From Pleurobrachia bachei (Eukaryota > Ctenophora > Tentaculata > Cydippida > Pleurobrachiidae): DNA of 20,357 nucleotides. The translations under genes and the position numbers were made by a program. This document shows, in pieces, positions 6,357-15,600 of this stretch (position 1 is the stretch's first letter; each line of letters begins with the position of its first letter). The DNA lies in assembly GCA_000695325.1 (NCBI GenBank), contig AVPN01001414.1, forward strand, positions 2,628 through 22,984, read 5' to 3'. Below the pieces are notes generated by a model, which ran no database searches, was not told the origin of the DNA, and worked only from the letters and a program-made list of their open reading frames with translations.

Positions 6357-6803
6357 ATGAAATCTCTAACAACAAAAACCTTTGATGACATCAAAACAAA
6401 CCACTTTAAAGGGGCATTTGCTTATGACGAGGTGATAGATTTACCTGACGGTGACTGGAGTATCATAGTTAACACTTCACCTTCTAGCAAACCGGGGGAG
6501 CATTGGATTGCTGTGGTTTGTAAGGGCGGTATCACCTACTTCATGGATAGCTATGGACGTAAATTGAATCATAATGAAACTACATTCTCCCATGAGTTTG
6601 TGGATACAATGAAGACTATAGTGCAAGGACGTGTGATCTGTAATCATAAGATCTTCCAACAGTTAACTAGTAATGCATGCGGATATTATGCCTTATATTT
6701 TGTAGAGAGATTGTCGGTAGAAAGTTTGAGACAGACACTGCAACCATTTTCTAGGAATTTGAAACTGAATGATATGTATGTGTACAAGTATTGTCTATCT
6801 TAA
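6357..6803 (+). CDS. Adenain-like Polinton cysteine protease
   Basis: A 148-residue member of the adenovirus protease/Ulp1-like (C5/C48-type) family, used by Polintons as the presumed capsid maturation protease. The catalytic set is visible in the expected order: His49 in GEHWIAV, Asp64 in YFMDSYGR, Gln102 in QQLTSNA and Cys108 in NACGYYALYF. The length is in the normal short range of Polinton proteases. The start is fixed by homology to 854 and 5471 and by the TATA box 32 bp upstream. It lies 25 bp after the MCP stop and is the only protease copy in the window that looks whole. After its stop the element sequence ends and unrelated DNA begins. Confidence 0.9.
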   Translation: MKSLTTKTFDDIKTNHFKGAFAYDEVIDLPDGDWSIIVNTSPSSKPGEHWIAVVCKGGITYFMDSYGRKLNHNETTFSHEFVDTMKTIVQGRVICNHKIFQQLTSNACGYYALYFVERLSVESLRQTLQPFSRNLKLNDMYVYKYCLS

Positions 6804-7154
6804 AGTATGTGTTTTCAAGAAGTCAGTGAACGAAATTTCACCCACTAACTAAATCCCTCTTTCTCTCTCTCTCCTTATATCTCTCACTCTCTCCCTCCCT
6901 CTCTCCCGCATACACATTTCTATATGGGATTCATACAAGATGGTCACGTGATATATGGAGCAAAATGATGGAAAACACATGAAATGAAGTGCAACTATCT
7001 TTGGGAGGTTTGTTGGTGGGTAATGGTAGGAAATTAAACAGAAACAAACTATAGTTAGATAACTTTCTTTTGTTTAGCGGTAGCAAGGGACTCCTTGATC
7101 AATAAAATATGGAGCAACATGAAATGGTGTGGTCTTCTATTGTTTGATTTACAT
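6804..7154. other. Gene-free low-complexity stretch with a CACGTG-centred repeat
   Basis: 6850-6907 is a CT-rich run. 6911-6970 contains a sequence with TACACATTTC, then TGGTCACGTGATAT, that resembles two copies near the right end (19917-19989 and 20092-20174) in the same orientation. From 6971 to 7154 I see nothing recognisable. Confidence 0.5.
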
Positions 7155-7165
7155 TATATATATAT
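7155..7165 (+). promoter_or_regulatory. TATA box of the spliced gene
   Basis: TATATATATAT is followed about 30 bp later by an initiator-like TTCAGCAG (near 7181), then a 5' leader holding an 18-bp unit (CTCAACAACAGGCAACCT) twice, at 7193-7210 and 7212-7229, before the ATG at 7236. Confidence 0.4.
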
Positions 7166-7235
7166 CATCCCAACCAGCAATTCAGCAGTTCTCTCAACAA
7201 CAGGCAACCTCCTCAACAACAGGCAACCTCTCAAG

Positions 7236-8049
7236 ATGCCCATCAAGGAAGTCATCATAGCAAGGATCAGTGAACATAGGAAGCAAGTGACCTATTGGTG
7301 AGTTCTTCCGTAGCTTCTTAATTTCTTGTAGACCCCCCACCCCCCCCAATGCTATTTTCTATACCTACACATCTAGGTAACCCTATCTATCCTACAGGAA
7401 AATCTATACAGATGAGGGAATTTTCCTAACATTTCTCAAAGAGGTGAAGGAACAACTGTCGGACAGTATTGGCACTTCTGTCAAACTCATCACCCAAAAC
7501 CCGAAACCGCCCTACACCTCTGCAGTGATTTTGGTAAGTTACCCCTCTTTCGCTCCTTCTCTTTTTCATCTGTCAGTATAAGATCCTAGTCTCATAAGAG
7601 TTACCTCTCTCCACCGGGTCGAAGGCCCGGTGCTGCTGCAAGAGGACGCATCATACAAGATACACATATTGAGTCAGTGAGATATTGCCTTCCCTGCTTC
7701 GCAGGTCGGGTAGTATATTGCTTAATTGCTCACTCATTTAAAGTGAGAGTGGACAGAATTGAGCAAGTTTGTTTGAGATAGTAGAGTTAGCTCTCTGAAC
7801 ATTTTACCTTTTTCGCCGGTCAAAATCGACTGATCCATCACTTAGATATTTTGTTACTAGCATGTTACGTCACAAAATGCTAGTAACAAAATATCTCAGT
7901 GATGGATCAATCTCAGTGAAGGTAAAATGCTTACAGAGCTAATCTCTATTACCTCAAACAAACTTATCCAGTTTTAATTCTTTGCACTCTCACTTTAATC
8001 AAAACCAGATTTATTGATAATTTATTCTTTTCAGGGGTTGGTTGAATAA
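7236..8049 (+). CDS. Probable three-exon gene of unknown function
   Basis: Proposed exons are 7236-7297, 7398-7533 and 8035-8049. Exon 1 (MPIKEVIIARISEHRK...) ends at GTGAGT; a 100-bp intron ends in CCTACAG. Exon 2 is open only in the frame that joins exon 1 (phase 2), giving KIYTDEGIFLTFLKEVKEQ and continuing to AVIL before GTAAGT. The next good acceptor is TTTATTCTTTTCAG at 8021-8034, which adds GLVE and a stop, for about 70 residues. An alternative acceptor at 7576 would leave a 43-bp intron and add YKILVS; I think this less likely. I do not recognise the protein; it looks helical, charged and soluble. Promoter, introns and a downstream AATAAA support a real transcript, of the host or of captured origin. 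Exons 1 and 2 are firmer than exon 3. Confidence 0.5.
7601..7737. repeat. Small inverted repeats beside the foldback element
   Basis: Within the second intron there are short hairpins ACCGGG/CCCGGT (about 7614-7632) and CCTGC-TTC-GCAGG (about 7691-7703). The latter is flanked by GTGAG and CTCAC some 60 bp apart. They may be part of a larger composite foldback. Confidence 0.35.
7738..7998. repeat. Foldback MITE-like element with TTAA ends
   Basis: A 261-bp inverted repeat starts TTAAAGTGAGAGT and ends ACTCTCACTTTAA. The arms pair over most of their length at roughly 85% and meet at an almost perfect inner stem (TAGATATTTTGTTACTAGCAT against ATGCTAGTAACAAAATATCT). TTAA at both outer edges would fit a TTAA target duplication, as used by piggyBac- and Kolobok-type transposons; I cannot assign the family. 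It carries no gene and lies in the second intron of the spliced gene. Confidence 0.65.
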
Positions 8050-8792
8050 ACCGTGGAACCGGAGACGATACCTGAGAGAGAAGGGACTGGCTGGGAGTCG
8101 CACCGGCACGCATGCACCGAGCTGAAGAGAAAGATAGTTGCATGAGAGGGTGACGTGTGTGTATATTTTAGAAGAACTACTCTTTTAGCTTGTAATGCAT
8201 GTTGTTTTTACCCGATCCCCAGCATTAAAAACTGAGTTTTATCTTTTTTTCTCTCTCGAGTCAGAAGCCCACGTTGGCTTGGTAACGAACCCCTTGCCAG
8301 CGCGAAGGTGTCTTCGTTGGCCCGTCCGCTGTATGTGGCTTTCGGTGTAATTTGAGTGCAGAGTTCTCAGAAAATGCGCCAGTCTCGGATATCCGTACTA
8401 CTTTCTGCTAAGTGGTTTCTTAGTTGCGAGCAGTAGGGGAGTGGTTTTTGGCTGGGACTAGATTGGACTGTCTCCCTTGACTCGGGCACCTTCTAGATTT
8501 TGCGCTGCCAACCTCTGGTCTGGCACCAGTGCTATTATATGTGGGTTCATATAGAATCACAAAGTGACGGATGCAAACGTCCGGCTGTCCATGTGAGATA
8601 AGGTCGGGTTCCTACCCAAAACATGGGTCCCCGAGGGGTAACTGGGTATGTGTGTCAAGAGTTTGTGGGTGTAATTTCGGCTGTCGTTTGGTGGAGTTGT
8701 TGGGATGTTATGAGCTTTGATTATGCGAATAGTTATGATTTTAGGAAGACAATAAAACGTTTGTTTCATTCTTTAAAAATTTAGCATGTATA
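8050..8792 (+). other. Probable 3' UTR and junction to the Polinton core
   Basis: No coding region that I can support. An AATAAA at 8751-8756 could end the transcript of the spliced gene. The Polinton sequence resumes at about 8793 with the 3' end of an accessory gene. Confidence 0.4.
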
Positions 8793-9086
8793 TCATCCAT
8801 GTCCACAATCACGCCCGCAATCGCACTCAATATCAGCTGGATCAAAGCTTTTCACACTAATCGGTGAATATTGTCCATAGACAGGTGGGTCAAAATGATG
8901 AAACTTAACATGTAGACATTTTTCCTCTGGAATTTCCCAAGCAAGCATTTTTTGGTTAGCTTCTCTAACTCGTGCTATACTCTCCTGTTTTTCAATAAAT
9001 TCATCTGCAAAAGGTGTTTTTGTAGGTGAGAGACTTTCCCACACATCCTCATCAAAAGATGGTTTCGAAGACCAGCACAGACCCAT
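8793..9086 (-). CDS. Probable acylated, Cys-tailed accessory protein, copy 2
   Basis: Second copy of the 1321-1617 gene, beginning with the same MGLCWSS acylation motif and ending CDCGRDCGHG. Its residues 10-26 (SFDEDVWESLSPTKTPF) have no similarity to the left copy, while both flanks match closely. The acidic, Trp-containing block recalls DDVW in the adjacent 146-residue protein. The longer frame to 9185 is rejected as start for the same reason as in copy 1: it begins upstream of TATTTAAG at 9141-9148. Confidence 0.6.
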   Translation of the reverse strand: MGLCWSSKPSFDEDVWESLSPTKTPFADEFIEKQESIARVREANQKMLAWEIPEEKCLHVKFHHFDPPVYGQYSPISVKSFDPADIECDCGRDCGHG

Positions 9087-9141
9087 GAAACAAATTAAAA
9101 ACACACAAGTTCGGAAATAAAGGCATTGAAAGAAACATGTC

Positions 9142-9561
9142 TTAAATACTACACATTTCACAGCCACAAATATCATAATCCTCATCTACTTCAACTTCAT
9201 CTAATTTAAATACTAACACACGGATAAATGCTAAGGAAATAACACTTATAGTGCGACTAGGTTTGATCATTCGAACAATGTCCTTTTGAATAATATCTGC
9301 GACAGTCAAAAGGTGAGGGTGTGTGCCCAATCCTCGTCGATTATCACCTTCATTTTCCCAGAAATATCCAATCTCGATCCGAACTGGATTCCCAGTGATT
9401 ATAGGAGCTATTTGGTCTGGTAAGGTCACAGGGAAGCGAAAACTATCGTGTGTTAAGCTATAAGTAGCCTCATAGCTAAGAACGTTTCCGTATGATCTAA
9501 TGAGGGAGCTAATTTTCCCCCAAACGTCATCATAGAACTCTGCGTTATCAATTGCAACCAT
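9142..9561 (-). CDS. Unknown accessory protein (139 aa), copy 2
   Basis: Counterpart of 1673-2113, with the same ends and a slightly shorter middle. The TATA box TATAAAAAG is at 9594-9602. Function unknown; the persistence of an open frame in both copies supports coding. Confidence 0.65.
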   Translation of the reverse strand: MVAIDNAEFYDDVWGKISSLIRSYGNVLSYEATYSLTHDSFRFPVTLPDQIAPIITGNPVRIEIGYFWENEGDNRRGLGTHPHLLTVADIIQKDIVRMIKPSRTISVISLAFIRVLVFKLDEVEVDEDYDICGCEMCSI

Positions 9562-9597
9562 ATTTGGAAATGAGTATTATATTCATGGAGGGTCTTT

Positions 9598-9795
9598 TTA
9601 TATGGTCGTCCTACGAATATTTTTGAGTTTTCGCCGAGATGTCCTTTCCCACTTCAAAGGTTGGGTTTTATGATGAGGTAGCTCAATTACACTGTGCCCC
9701 CTGCATCGCTTGAGAATAGTACATTTTGAACAGAATAAACGCGAGCTAGAATTCGACCCTCCACCAAAATATTCTAACAAAGAATATGTATTCAT
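9598..9795 (-). CDS. Small CCCH zinc-finger-like accessory protein, copy 2
   Basis: It encodes the same 65 residues as 2150-2347, including C22, C25, C31 and H34 and the basic tail. It has the same stop-in-TATA boxes on both sides. Confidence 0.6.
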   Translation of the reverse strand: MNTYSLLEYFGGGSNSSSRLFCSKCTILKRCRGHSVIELPHHKTQPLKWERTSRRKLKNIRRTTI

Positions 9796-9831
9796 ATTTG
9801 AAATTATGAAACCATTTTTTTATTAATTTGT

Positions 9832-10377
9832 TTATATAGTGGTTTCCTGTCGGGCCACGGTTTGTCGTCCGTTAAGGACTAGGTTGTATTTTGTCATGAA
9901 GAATTTCACAAAATCTGGCATTTTACCTCCGGTAATGAGAGTGAAAATTACAATCACTGGTAGACAGTAGAGAATAATATTATTCGAAGAGGTATGATTG
10001 CATTGATAAACATCCTCTTCTGTGTACTCCAGATAATCACCTCCTTGAAAATGTGTAACATCACAGTGGATAGATAGTCTGTCAAATGTAAGCTGATGAA
10101 GGGTTCCAATATTATGCACGAGTTTCATTGAAGCACCATCGATTGTCTTTAATGGCCAGTCAAACGTGAATGTACCGTTTTTCACAAACGTGTACAACTG
10201 TACATTGTAGCTAGTGTTGTGAATAACAAGCTGTATAAGGTCCTCAGCTCGATGTAACTCTAAACGTGTTTCATCACTACCGGACAACGAAAGAAAGTGA
10301 GTGCAGTTTGGATTCTGAAACTGCATAATGAATGAATTGACAAGAAGCACTGATGTAATATAATTTGTTGCAAACAT
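9832..10377 (-). CDS. Small type I membrane glycoprotein, copy 2
   Basis: The protein is identical to that of 2384-2929: signal peptide, four sequons, one membrane segment near residues 133-150. The TATA box is at 10411-10419, immediately beyond the tRNA-like unit. Confidence 0.65.
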   Translation of the reverse strand: MFATNYITSVLLVNSFIMQFQNPNCTHFLSLSGSDETRLELHRAEDLIQLVIHNTSYNVQLYTFVKNGTFTFDWPLKTIDGASMKLVHNIGTLHQLTFDRLSIHCDVTHFQGGDYLEYTEEDVYQCNHTSSNNIILYCLPVIVIFTLITGGKMPDFVKFFMTKYNLVLNGRQTVARQETTI

Positions 10378-10421
10378 TTTTAGAAGTAAACTACATATCA
10401 TTATTTATTTGCTTTTATAGC

Positions 10422-10528
10422 AAAAAGGGGAGAACAGCCGGGGATGGCATCGGTGGGATTCGAACCCACAAATATCCTTACTACACGATAGTCATGCAGT
10501 TTCGACGCCTTAAGGGGCCCAGCCATCC
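10422..10528 (-). ncRNA. tRNA-like Pol III transcription unit, copy 2
   Basis: Same sequence as 2974-3080, with intact acceptor-like stem, B box and TTTTT terminator. Confidence 0.65.
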
Positions 10529-10613
10529 TCCCTTGAATGAACATGCTACATTGACCCTTATATTCTTCTAAATGACGGCTCTGCCTTTCTTACTATGTTT
10601 TCCTTTGTCTCTA

Positions 10614-10672
10614 AGGGAGCTAATTTTCCCCCAAACGTCATCATAGAACTCTGCGTTATCAATTGCAACCAT
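10614..10672 (-). pseudogene. 5' fragment of the 146-residue accessory gene
   Basis: It encodes only the first ~19 residues (MVAIDNAEFYDDVWGKISS) and is cut by the tandem-duplication join. Its TATA box (10705-10713) remains. Confidence 0.85.
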
Positions 10673-10708
10673 ATTTGGAAATGAGTATTATATTCATGGA
10701 GGGTCTTT

Positions 10709-10906
10709 TTATATGGTCGTCCTACGAATATTTTTGAGTTTTCGCCGAGATGTCCTTTCCCACTTCAAAGGTTGGGTTTTATGATGAGGTAGCTCAATTA
10801 CACTGTGCCCCCTGCATCGCTTGAGAATAGTACATTTTGAACAGAATAAACGCGAGCCAGAATTCGACCCTCCACCAAAATATTCTAACAAAGAATATGT
10901 ATTCAT
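10709..10906 (-). CDS. Small CCCH zinc-finger-like accessory protein, copy 3
   Basis: It encodes the same protein as 2150-2347 except for one Ser-to-Gly change near residue 17, outside the cysteine cluster. Confidence 0.6.
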   Translation of the reverse strand: MNTYSLLEYFGGGSNSGSRLFCSKCTILKRCRGHSVIELPHHKTQPLKWERTSRRKLKNIRRTTI

Positions 10907-10942
10907 ATTTGAAATTATGAAACCATTTTTTTATTAATTTGT

Positions 10943-11488
10943 TTATATAGTGGTTTCCTGTCGGGCCACGGTTTGTCGTCCGTTAAGGACTAGGTTGTAT
11001 TTTGTCATGAAGAATTTCACAAAATCTGGCATTTTACCTCCGGTAATGAGAGTGAAAATTACAATCACTGGTAGACAGTAGAGAATAATATTATTCGAAG
11101 AGGTATGATTGCATTGATAAACATCCTCTTCTGTGTACTCCAGATAATCACCTCCTTGAAAATGTGTAACATCACAGTGGATAGATAGTCTGTCAAATGT
11201 AAGCTGATGAAGGGTTCCAATATTATGCACGAGTTTCATTGAAGCACCATCGATTGTCTTTAATGGCCAGTCAAACGTGAATGTACCGTTTTTCACAAAC
11301 GTGTACAACTGTACATTGTAGCTAGTGTTGTGAATAACAAGCTGTATAAGGTCCTCAGCTCGATGTAACTCTAAACGTGTTTCATCACTACCGGACAACG
11401 AAAGAAAGTGAGTGCAGTTTGGATTCTGAAACTGCATAATGAATGAATTGACAAGAAGCACTGATGTAATATAATTTGTTGCAAACAT
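10943..11488 (-). CDS. Small type I membrane glycoprotein, copy 3
   Basis: The protein is identical to that of 2384-2929. It lies between the 65-residue gene and the third tRNA-like unit; the TATA box is at 11522-11530. Confidence 0.65.
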   Translation of the reverse strand: MFATNYITSVLLVNSFIMQFQNPNCTHFLSLSGSDETRLELHRAEDLIQLVIHNTSYNVQLYTFVKNGTFTFDWPLKTIDGASMKLVHNIGTLHQLTFDRLSIHCDVTHFQGGDYLEYTEEDVYQCNHTSSNNIILYCLPVIVIFTLITGGKMPDFVKFFMTKYNLVLNGRQTVARQETTI

Positions 11489-11532
11489 TTTTAGAAGTAA
11501 ACTACATATCATTATTTATTTGCTTTTATAGC

Positions 11533-11639
11533 AAAAAGGGGAGAACAGCCGGGGATGGCATCGGTGGGATTCGAACCCACAAATATCCTTACTACACGAT
11601 AGTCATGCAGTTTCGACGCCTTAAGGGGCCCAGCCATCC
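11533..11639 (-). ncRNA. tRNA-like Pol III transcription unit, copy 3
   Basis: Same sequence as 2974-3080. It lies between the glycoprotein gene and the penton leader, as in the left cluster. Confidence 0.65.
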
Positions 11640-11773
11640 TCCCTTGAATGAACATGCTACATTGACCCTTATATTCTTCTAAATGACGGCTCTGCCTTTC
11701 TTACTATGTTTTCCTTTGTCTCTATCAGTACCATCTCTCTCGGTTCTTTCCATGAGGTGACACGGTAAATCGA

Positions 11774-11842
11774 AGTCCGACAAATTCTAACAGTCGGACT
11801 CCAGTTTATCAGGATCAAGGTCAGACAGTATTGTATAAATAG
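11774..11842 (+). promoter_or_regulatory. Penton promoter, copy 2 (dyad plus TATA box)
   Basis: Same dyad AGTCCGAC/GTCGGACT and TATAAATAG as at 3215-3283, ahead of the ATG at 11871. Confidence 0.45.
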
Positions 11843-11870
11843 AGTTATGGGGGGATGATTAGATTGAAAA

Positions 11871-12650
11871 ATGATAGTTTGTGTTACTAGTCGGGGGCAA
11901 AATCCCGCTGATTTCACAGTGAAACTGGAGAATACTAAACACTTTACAAGGAAGTATGAGATGAGTGTCAAAAGTATTAGTCATGGTCCATCAGCCATGT
12001 TTAATGTTACGAAGGAGAGTAACATGTTTTTCGTCGTGGACACCAAGGGGACGTATGGTCAACACGAAATGTATACCATTTCACCAGGTTACTACAAGAG
12101 TGCGGATGATTTGTTGGGTGAAATGAATATTGCTATTCGGAATAAGGCGAAGGAAGATAAAGCTGCTGGGAGAGTTGCTTGGGCAGAACCACATTTTACC
12201 CTGGATCGCCTCACAAACACGTGTCAACTGACATACAGTGTAGATTCCCATCTAGCTTTTCAACCTCAGCCCGAAAAAAATGATTTGCTGAGGTTCTTTA
12301 CAATGTTTGATCATGTAACGAAACCCCAAAATCAAATCAATACAAAACTCGATGATTTTCCAACCCATGATGAACTCGGATTTATTTATTCTACAATTGC
12401 ACCCGAGGCACCAATATGTGTGACAGATGAAGAAAATGATCGATTTCTTGCATTGTTCCCCTTTAGACAATCAGCGGGATATAATCATTATGAGTTTTCA
12501 AATCCCCTGTACCATGCAATTGGCTTTAGTAGTATACATGAAATTCGAATTCAATTGATGAATAATATGAAACAACCTTTGAATTTTCGAAGTAATGTCA
12601 AAAGTGATTTCCCTACCGTGATAGTTTTACATTTTCGAGAAGTTTCATGA
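11871..12650 (+). CDS. Polinton minor capsid (penton-type) protein, copy 2
   Basis: The protein is identical to that of 3312-4091, with the same MSVKSISHGP and SPGYY motifs. This copy is in the expected Polinton context, converging on the whole polymerase gene with a 47-bp gap that holds an AATAAA at 12686-12691. It is therefore probably the source of the left copy. Confidence 0.8.
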   Translation: MIVCVTSRGQNPADFTVKLENTKHFTRKYEMSVKSISHGPSAMFNVTKESNMFFVVDTKGTYGQHEMYTISPGYYKSADDLLGEMNIAIRNKAKEDKAAGRVAWAEPHFTLDRLTNTCQLTYSVDSHLAFQPQPEKNDLLRFFTMFDHVTKPQNQINTKLDDFPTHDELGFIYSTIAPEAPICVTDEENDRFLALFPFRQSAGYNHYEFSNPLYHAIGFSSIHEIRIQLMNNMKQPLNFRSNVKSDFPTVIVLHFREVS

Positions 12651-12697
12651 CTCAATATCTGTTTTAACATAACATAAATACTTAAAATAAACATTGT

Positions 12698-15600
12698 TTA
12701 ACTTGTTTTTCTCAATTTATAATGGCCGTAACTAATCATTTCGACACCATCGTTCAATATATATTTTTTATCATCAAAAGCTGACAACGCTCGCTTACAC
12801 ACATTCACAGTATATAGACTGTTATTGAGTGTCCTGATAGCTCTACACTTAGCTAAGGAGGTACCTTTCTCTTGAAGCATTGTCCTATAATTCTCGTGAG
12901 TAATATGCTTCTTTGCAGTGCGTGAAACACCCTTGGCTTTTGCTGTATGACCGGGCAGACACTTACACTTGGATGGACAGTCCGAACACAGCTTTTTTGT
13001 CAGGATGCTGTACAATTTAGGCTTTAAAGATATGACTTCTCTGACAATCTCTGTAGGAAGTTCATCTGAAAACTTCCCTGGCACTTTCTTGTTCTTTAAC
13101 TCCCTAAATGGTCCAAGTATAGAGTCAGGGAGGTATCCGGCCAAATCCATGAGGTCCTTCATCTCGAAGAGATCCTTGTAGCCGTCTTCAGTGTAAACAG
13201 CATACACAAAAGAATCTGTATCGCTGAATAAGAGCTTGATGTTGTCACCGTATTTGGGTTTGAGAACCTCGTACCAAAACTGGTACATGATGTGCTTGGC
13301 ATTCTCTAAAACCATGAAACCACAAAAAATTGGTTTGTTGAGGATAATCCTGGCCTTCGAGCATTGGATTAAGGTAATATCCTGATCCAAAATATGTGCA
13401 CCCTTGTATTGGGGTTTGGATGTAAGCTTTAGGGCCATCCTTTCATCTGTAACAACCTTGACATCAGTTCTCTTCCGGACTGATTCGATGAATTTTCCGT
13501 AAACAGAGTTATTGCATAGCTTCCAGAAGTCTCTGGAGAATTCGTCAGTTGCTTCCTGCCGCTTTGCTGAGTTGAAGTTGATATAAGGGGTCATGAAATC
13601 CTCCTGGTCAGCAGTGAGAACTCTGTGGATCTTTGTCAACACAAGCCCGTGTTTCAAGAACAGCTGTAGGTTTTTAAGAGAGCATGTGTACCTTATTTTA
13701 TCATTGAGATCTGGTACCAATTTTCTGGAGGGTGAAAACGTCTCTCCATGCTGTTCTAAGAACTGTCTGTTGTAGTCAGATAGCTGAGCCTCGTGAATTT
13801 GCTTTCCTTCTACAGCCAAGGGGAAATCTGTGTGGTAGTCATGGAGTGCTTCGGGATACCCCAAATCAACTTCCAAAATGTAGCACTTGTCACCTTCTGC
13901 ATCCAGCTTCTGGACATCCAGGGAGCTGATTTCTTCCTGGGACAGCCATTGGAAGTTTTTGGTTGGCATCTTGTTCATCATGCTAGCTCCATACAAATTA
14001 TTAGCGTCCACATAGTGAATGAATGAGGAAGGTTCTTCCGGGTTGAAATCATCTAGATACTTATTGTTAGATTTGAAGTACCGATGGTTAACTGTGGTGA
14101 CCCCTCCTCTTAGCCCCTCCTCGATAAATGTATACATGTCAATATCAGTAAGGACCTCCAATTTCACTCCTGTCATACGCAGCATAGCATCCCAAGCAAA
14201 GGCCGGAAGACTAACATAGTGGCAGGGATCGAGTCCGTGAGCCTCCAAACAGAGGGTCCGAAAGTTCTCGAAAACATCACAGAGCTGTAGAGTGTCAGTC
14301 AGCACGTACAAATGCATGTAGTCCAGTAGATTTTTACACCCCATGGTTTTGTATACATCTTGAGCTCGCTGATAGTCACCGTCGGAGATGTGGGACTCTG
14401 ACAATTGACTATAAAACGCTTCTTTTGGTGGAAGTTCAGTTTCTTGAAACACACTGAATGAGGTAACGTAATCGTAGAAGAAAATACCCTTTTCAGCTAA
14501 AAGTTCACACTCCTCAGGGAACTGTTTCTTTAGGTTAGGAAGTTTTTCAATTCCTGACTTCTTCAAGTTGCTCGCCAGACGATCGAGAGAGGTTGACAGG
14601 AAGGCGAAACTATCCAGGAACGTGAACTTGTCTGTGAATACAGCTTTGATTTTTTCTAAATTCTCTGGAATTAAGGTTATAGAAGGTGAGTTCGATGACC
14701 GGAGATCAGTATCTCGTTCGTCGTCCTCCTCACAGAATCTCACTAGATCTCGAAAGAATAGGTTCAAATCATATCCCTTCATATTGTGGGCAAATGCAGG
14801 AACTTTCTTTGTCCGGTTGAAATAATTTAGATTACATTTGTTACAGGCAGCACCTCGGAAATTGTGTGTCCTTTTTGTGTGATCATGATCCCTCACTGGG
14901 TAATTAGTAGTAGACTCCCAATCAAGATCTCTGTGGCAAATGTGACACGATAATGATGACTGGAAGATGAGCTCATCGTCCTCCGTCATATCAATGGGGT
15001 GTTGATTCTTCTCATAGCAGTCCATCATATTATCATGAATTCTTGACAGCTCTGAAATGAACGTTTTAGATACCATAGCAGGGTCTGGATGGCTGAAGAC
15101 AACTGGTTTCTCCTTGAACTCCTTGAACTCGGACACTGCCACAATAGCGAAGCCGCAGGGAATATGTTTTTGCACGAGCGTCGTTGATGAAGATTCAGGT
15201 AGGCAGGTACTGTAGGGAACAGTAAGACACTCAAAGTCGTAGTAGATTCGAAAGAGCTTTTTGTCTTGCTTGTGCTCTGCATCAAACTCAATGAATCCAG
15301 GCTTGGGCATGACTGGAATCTGGTTAATCCCCTGCATGCAGAACACGGTATGTTGCTCCTGCTTGTCTTGAGCCACAAAACCGTGGAGGCATTTCCTACA
15401 GTAGAACATTTTATTGTGGTGCTTTGTCCGATGCCGCATGAATTTGTTAAAGTCTTTGATGAGAATGTAGTGCGAGGTATGCTCATACTCAATGTACAGG
15501 AGATCAATTTGGATACCTTTGCCACTACCCCGCTTCAAAGGTATAACAAAATCCGTTCCACCTTTATCAGAATCTCCCCGACACCATTGAAAAACAGAAA

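Larger units (their letters stand above)
1..6803. mobile_element. Polinton/Maverick cluster, rearranged left part
   Basis: This stretch holds three partial or whole MCP-protease units, the four-gene accessory block, the tRNA-like unit, one penton gene and a stub of the polymerase 3' end. No integrase, ATPase or whole polymerase is present here, so it is an incomplete, internally duplicated copy. The accessory-penton block at 2055-4312 matches 10614-12871 almost base for base, so that duplication is very young; the MCP and protease copies differ from each other by several percent. I count only a handful of breaks across the cluster. The left boundary lies outside the window. Confidence 0.85.
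9503..11724. repeat. Tandem duplication, unit 1,111 bp
   Basis: The unit 9503-10613 is repeated head to tail as 10614-11724 with almost no differences. Each unit holds the 65-residue gene, the glycoprotein gene and the tRNA-like unit. The join at 10613/10614 shows no clear shared bases, and the first unit lacks the penton gene because it is cut just downstream of the tRNA-like unit. Confidence 0.9.

Noticed and set aside
7577-7597. Alternative third exon (YKILVS)
   Set aside because: It would need a 43-bp intron, very short for an animal gene; the acceptor at 8034 has a better pyrimidine tract. Not excluded.
8557-8769. Minus-strand 70-residue open frame
   Set aside because: Low information content, no promoter or homology; the region is better explained as a 3' UTR.
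15025-15525. 166-residue open frame on the same strand inside the polymerase gene, and plus-strand frames at 12969-15604
   Set aside because: All lie within the long polymerase frame, have biased, domain-free sequences and no promoter signals.
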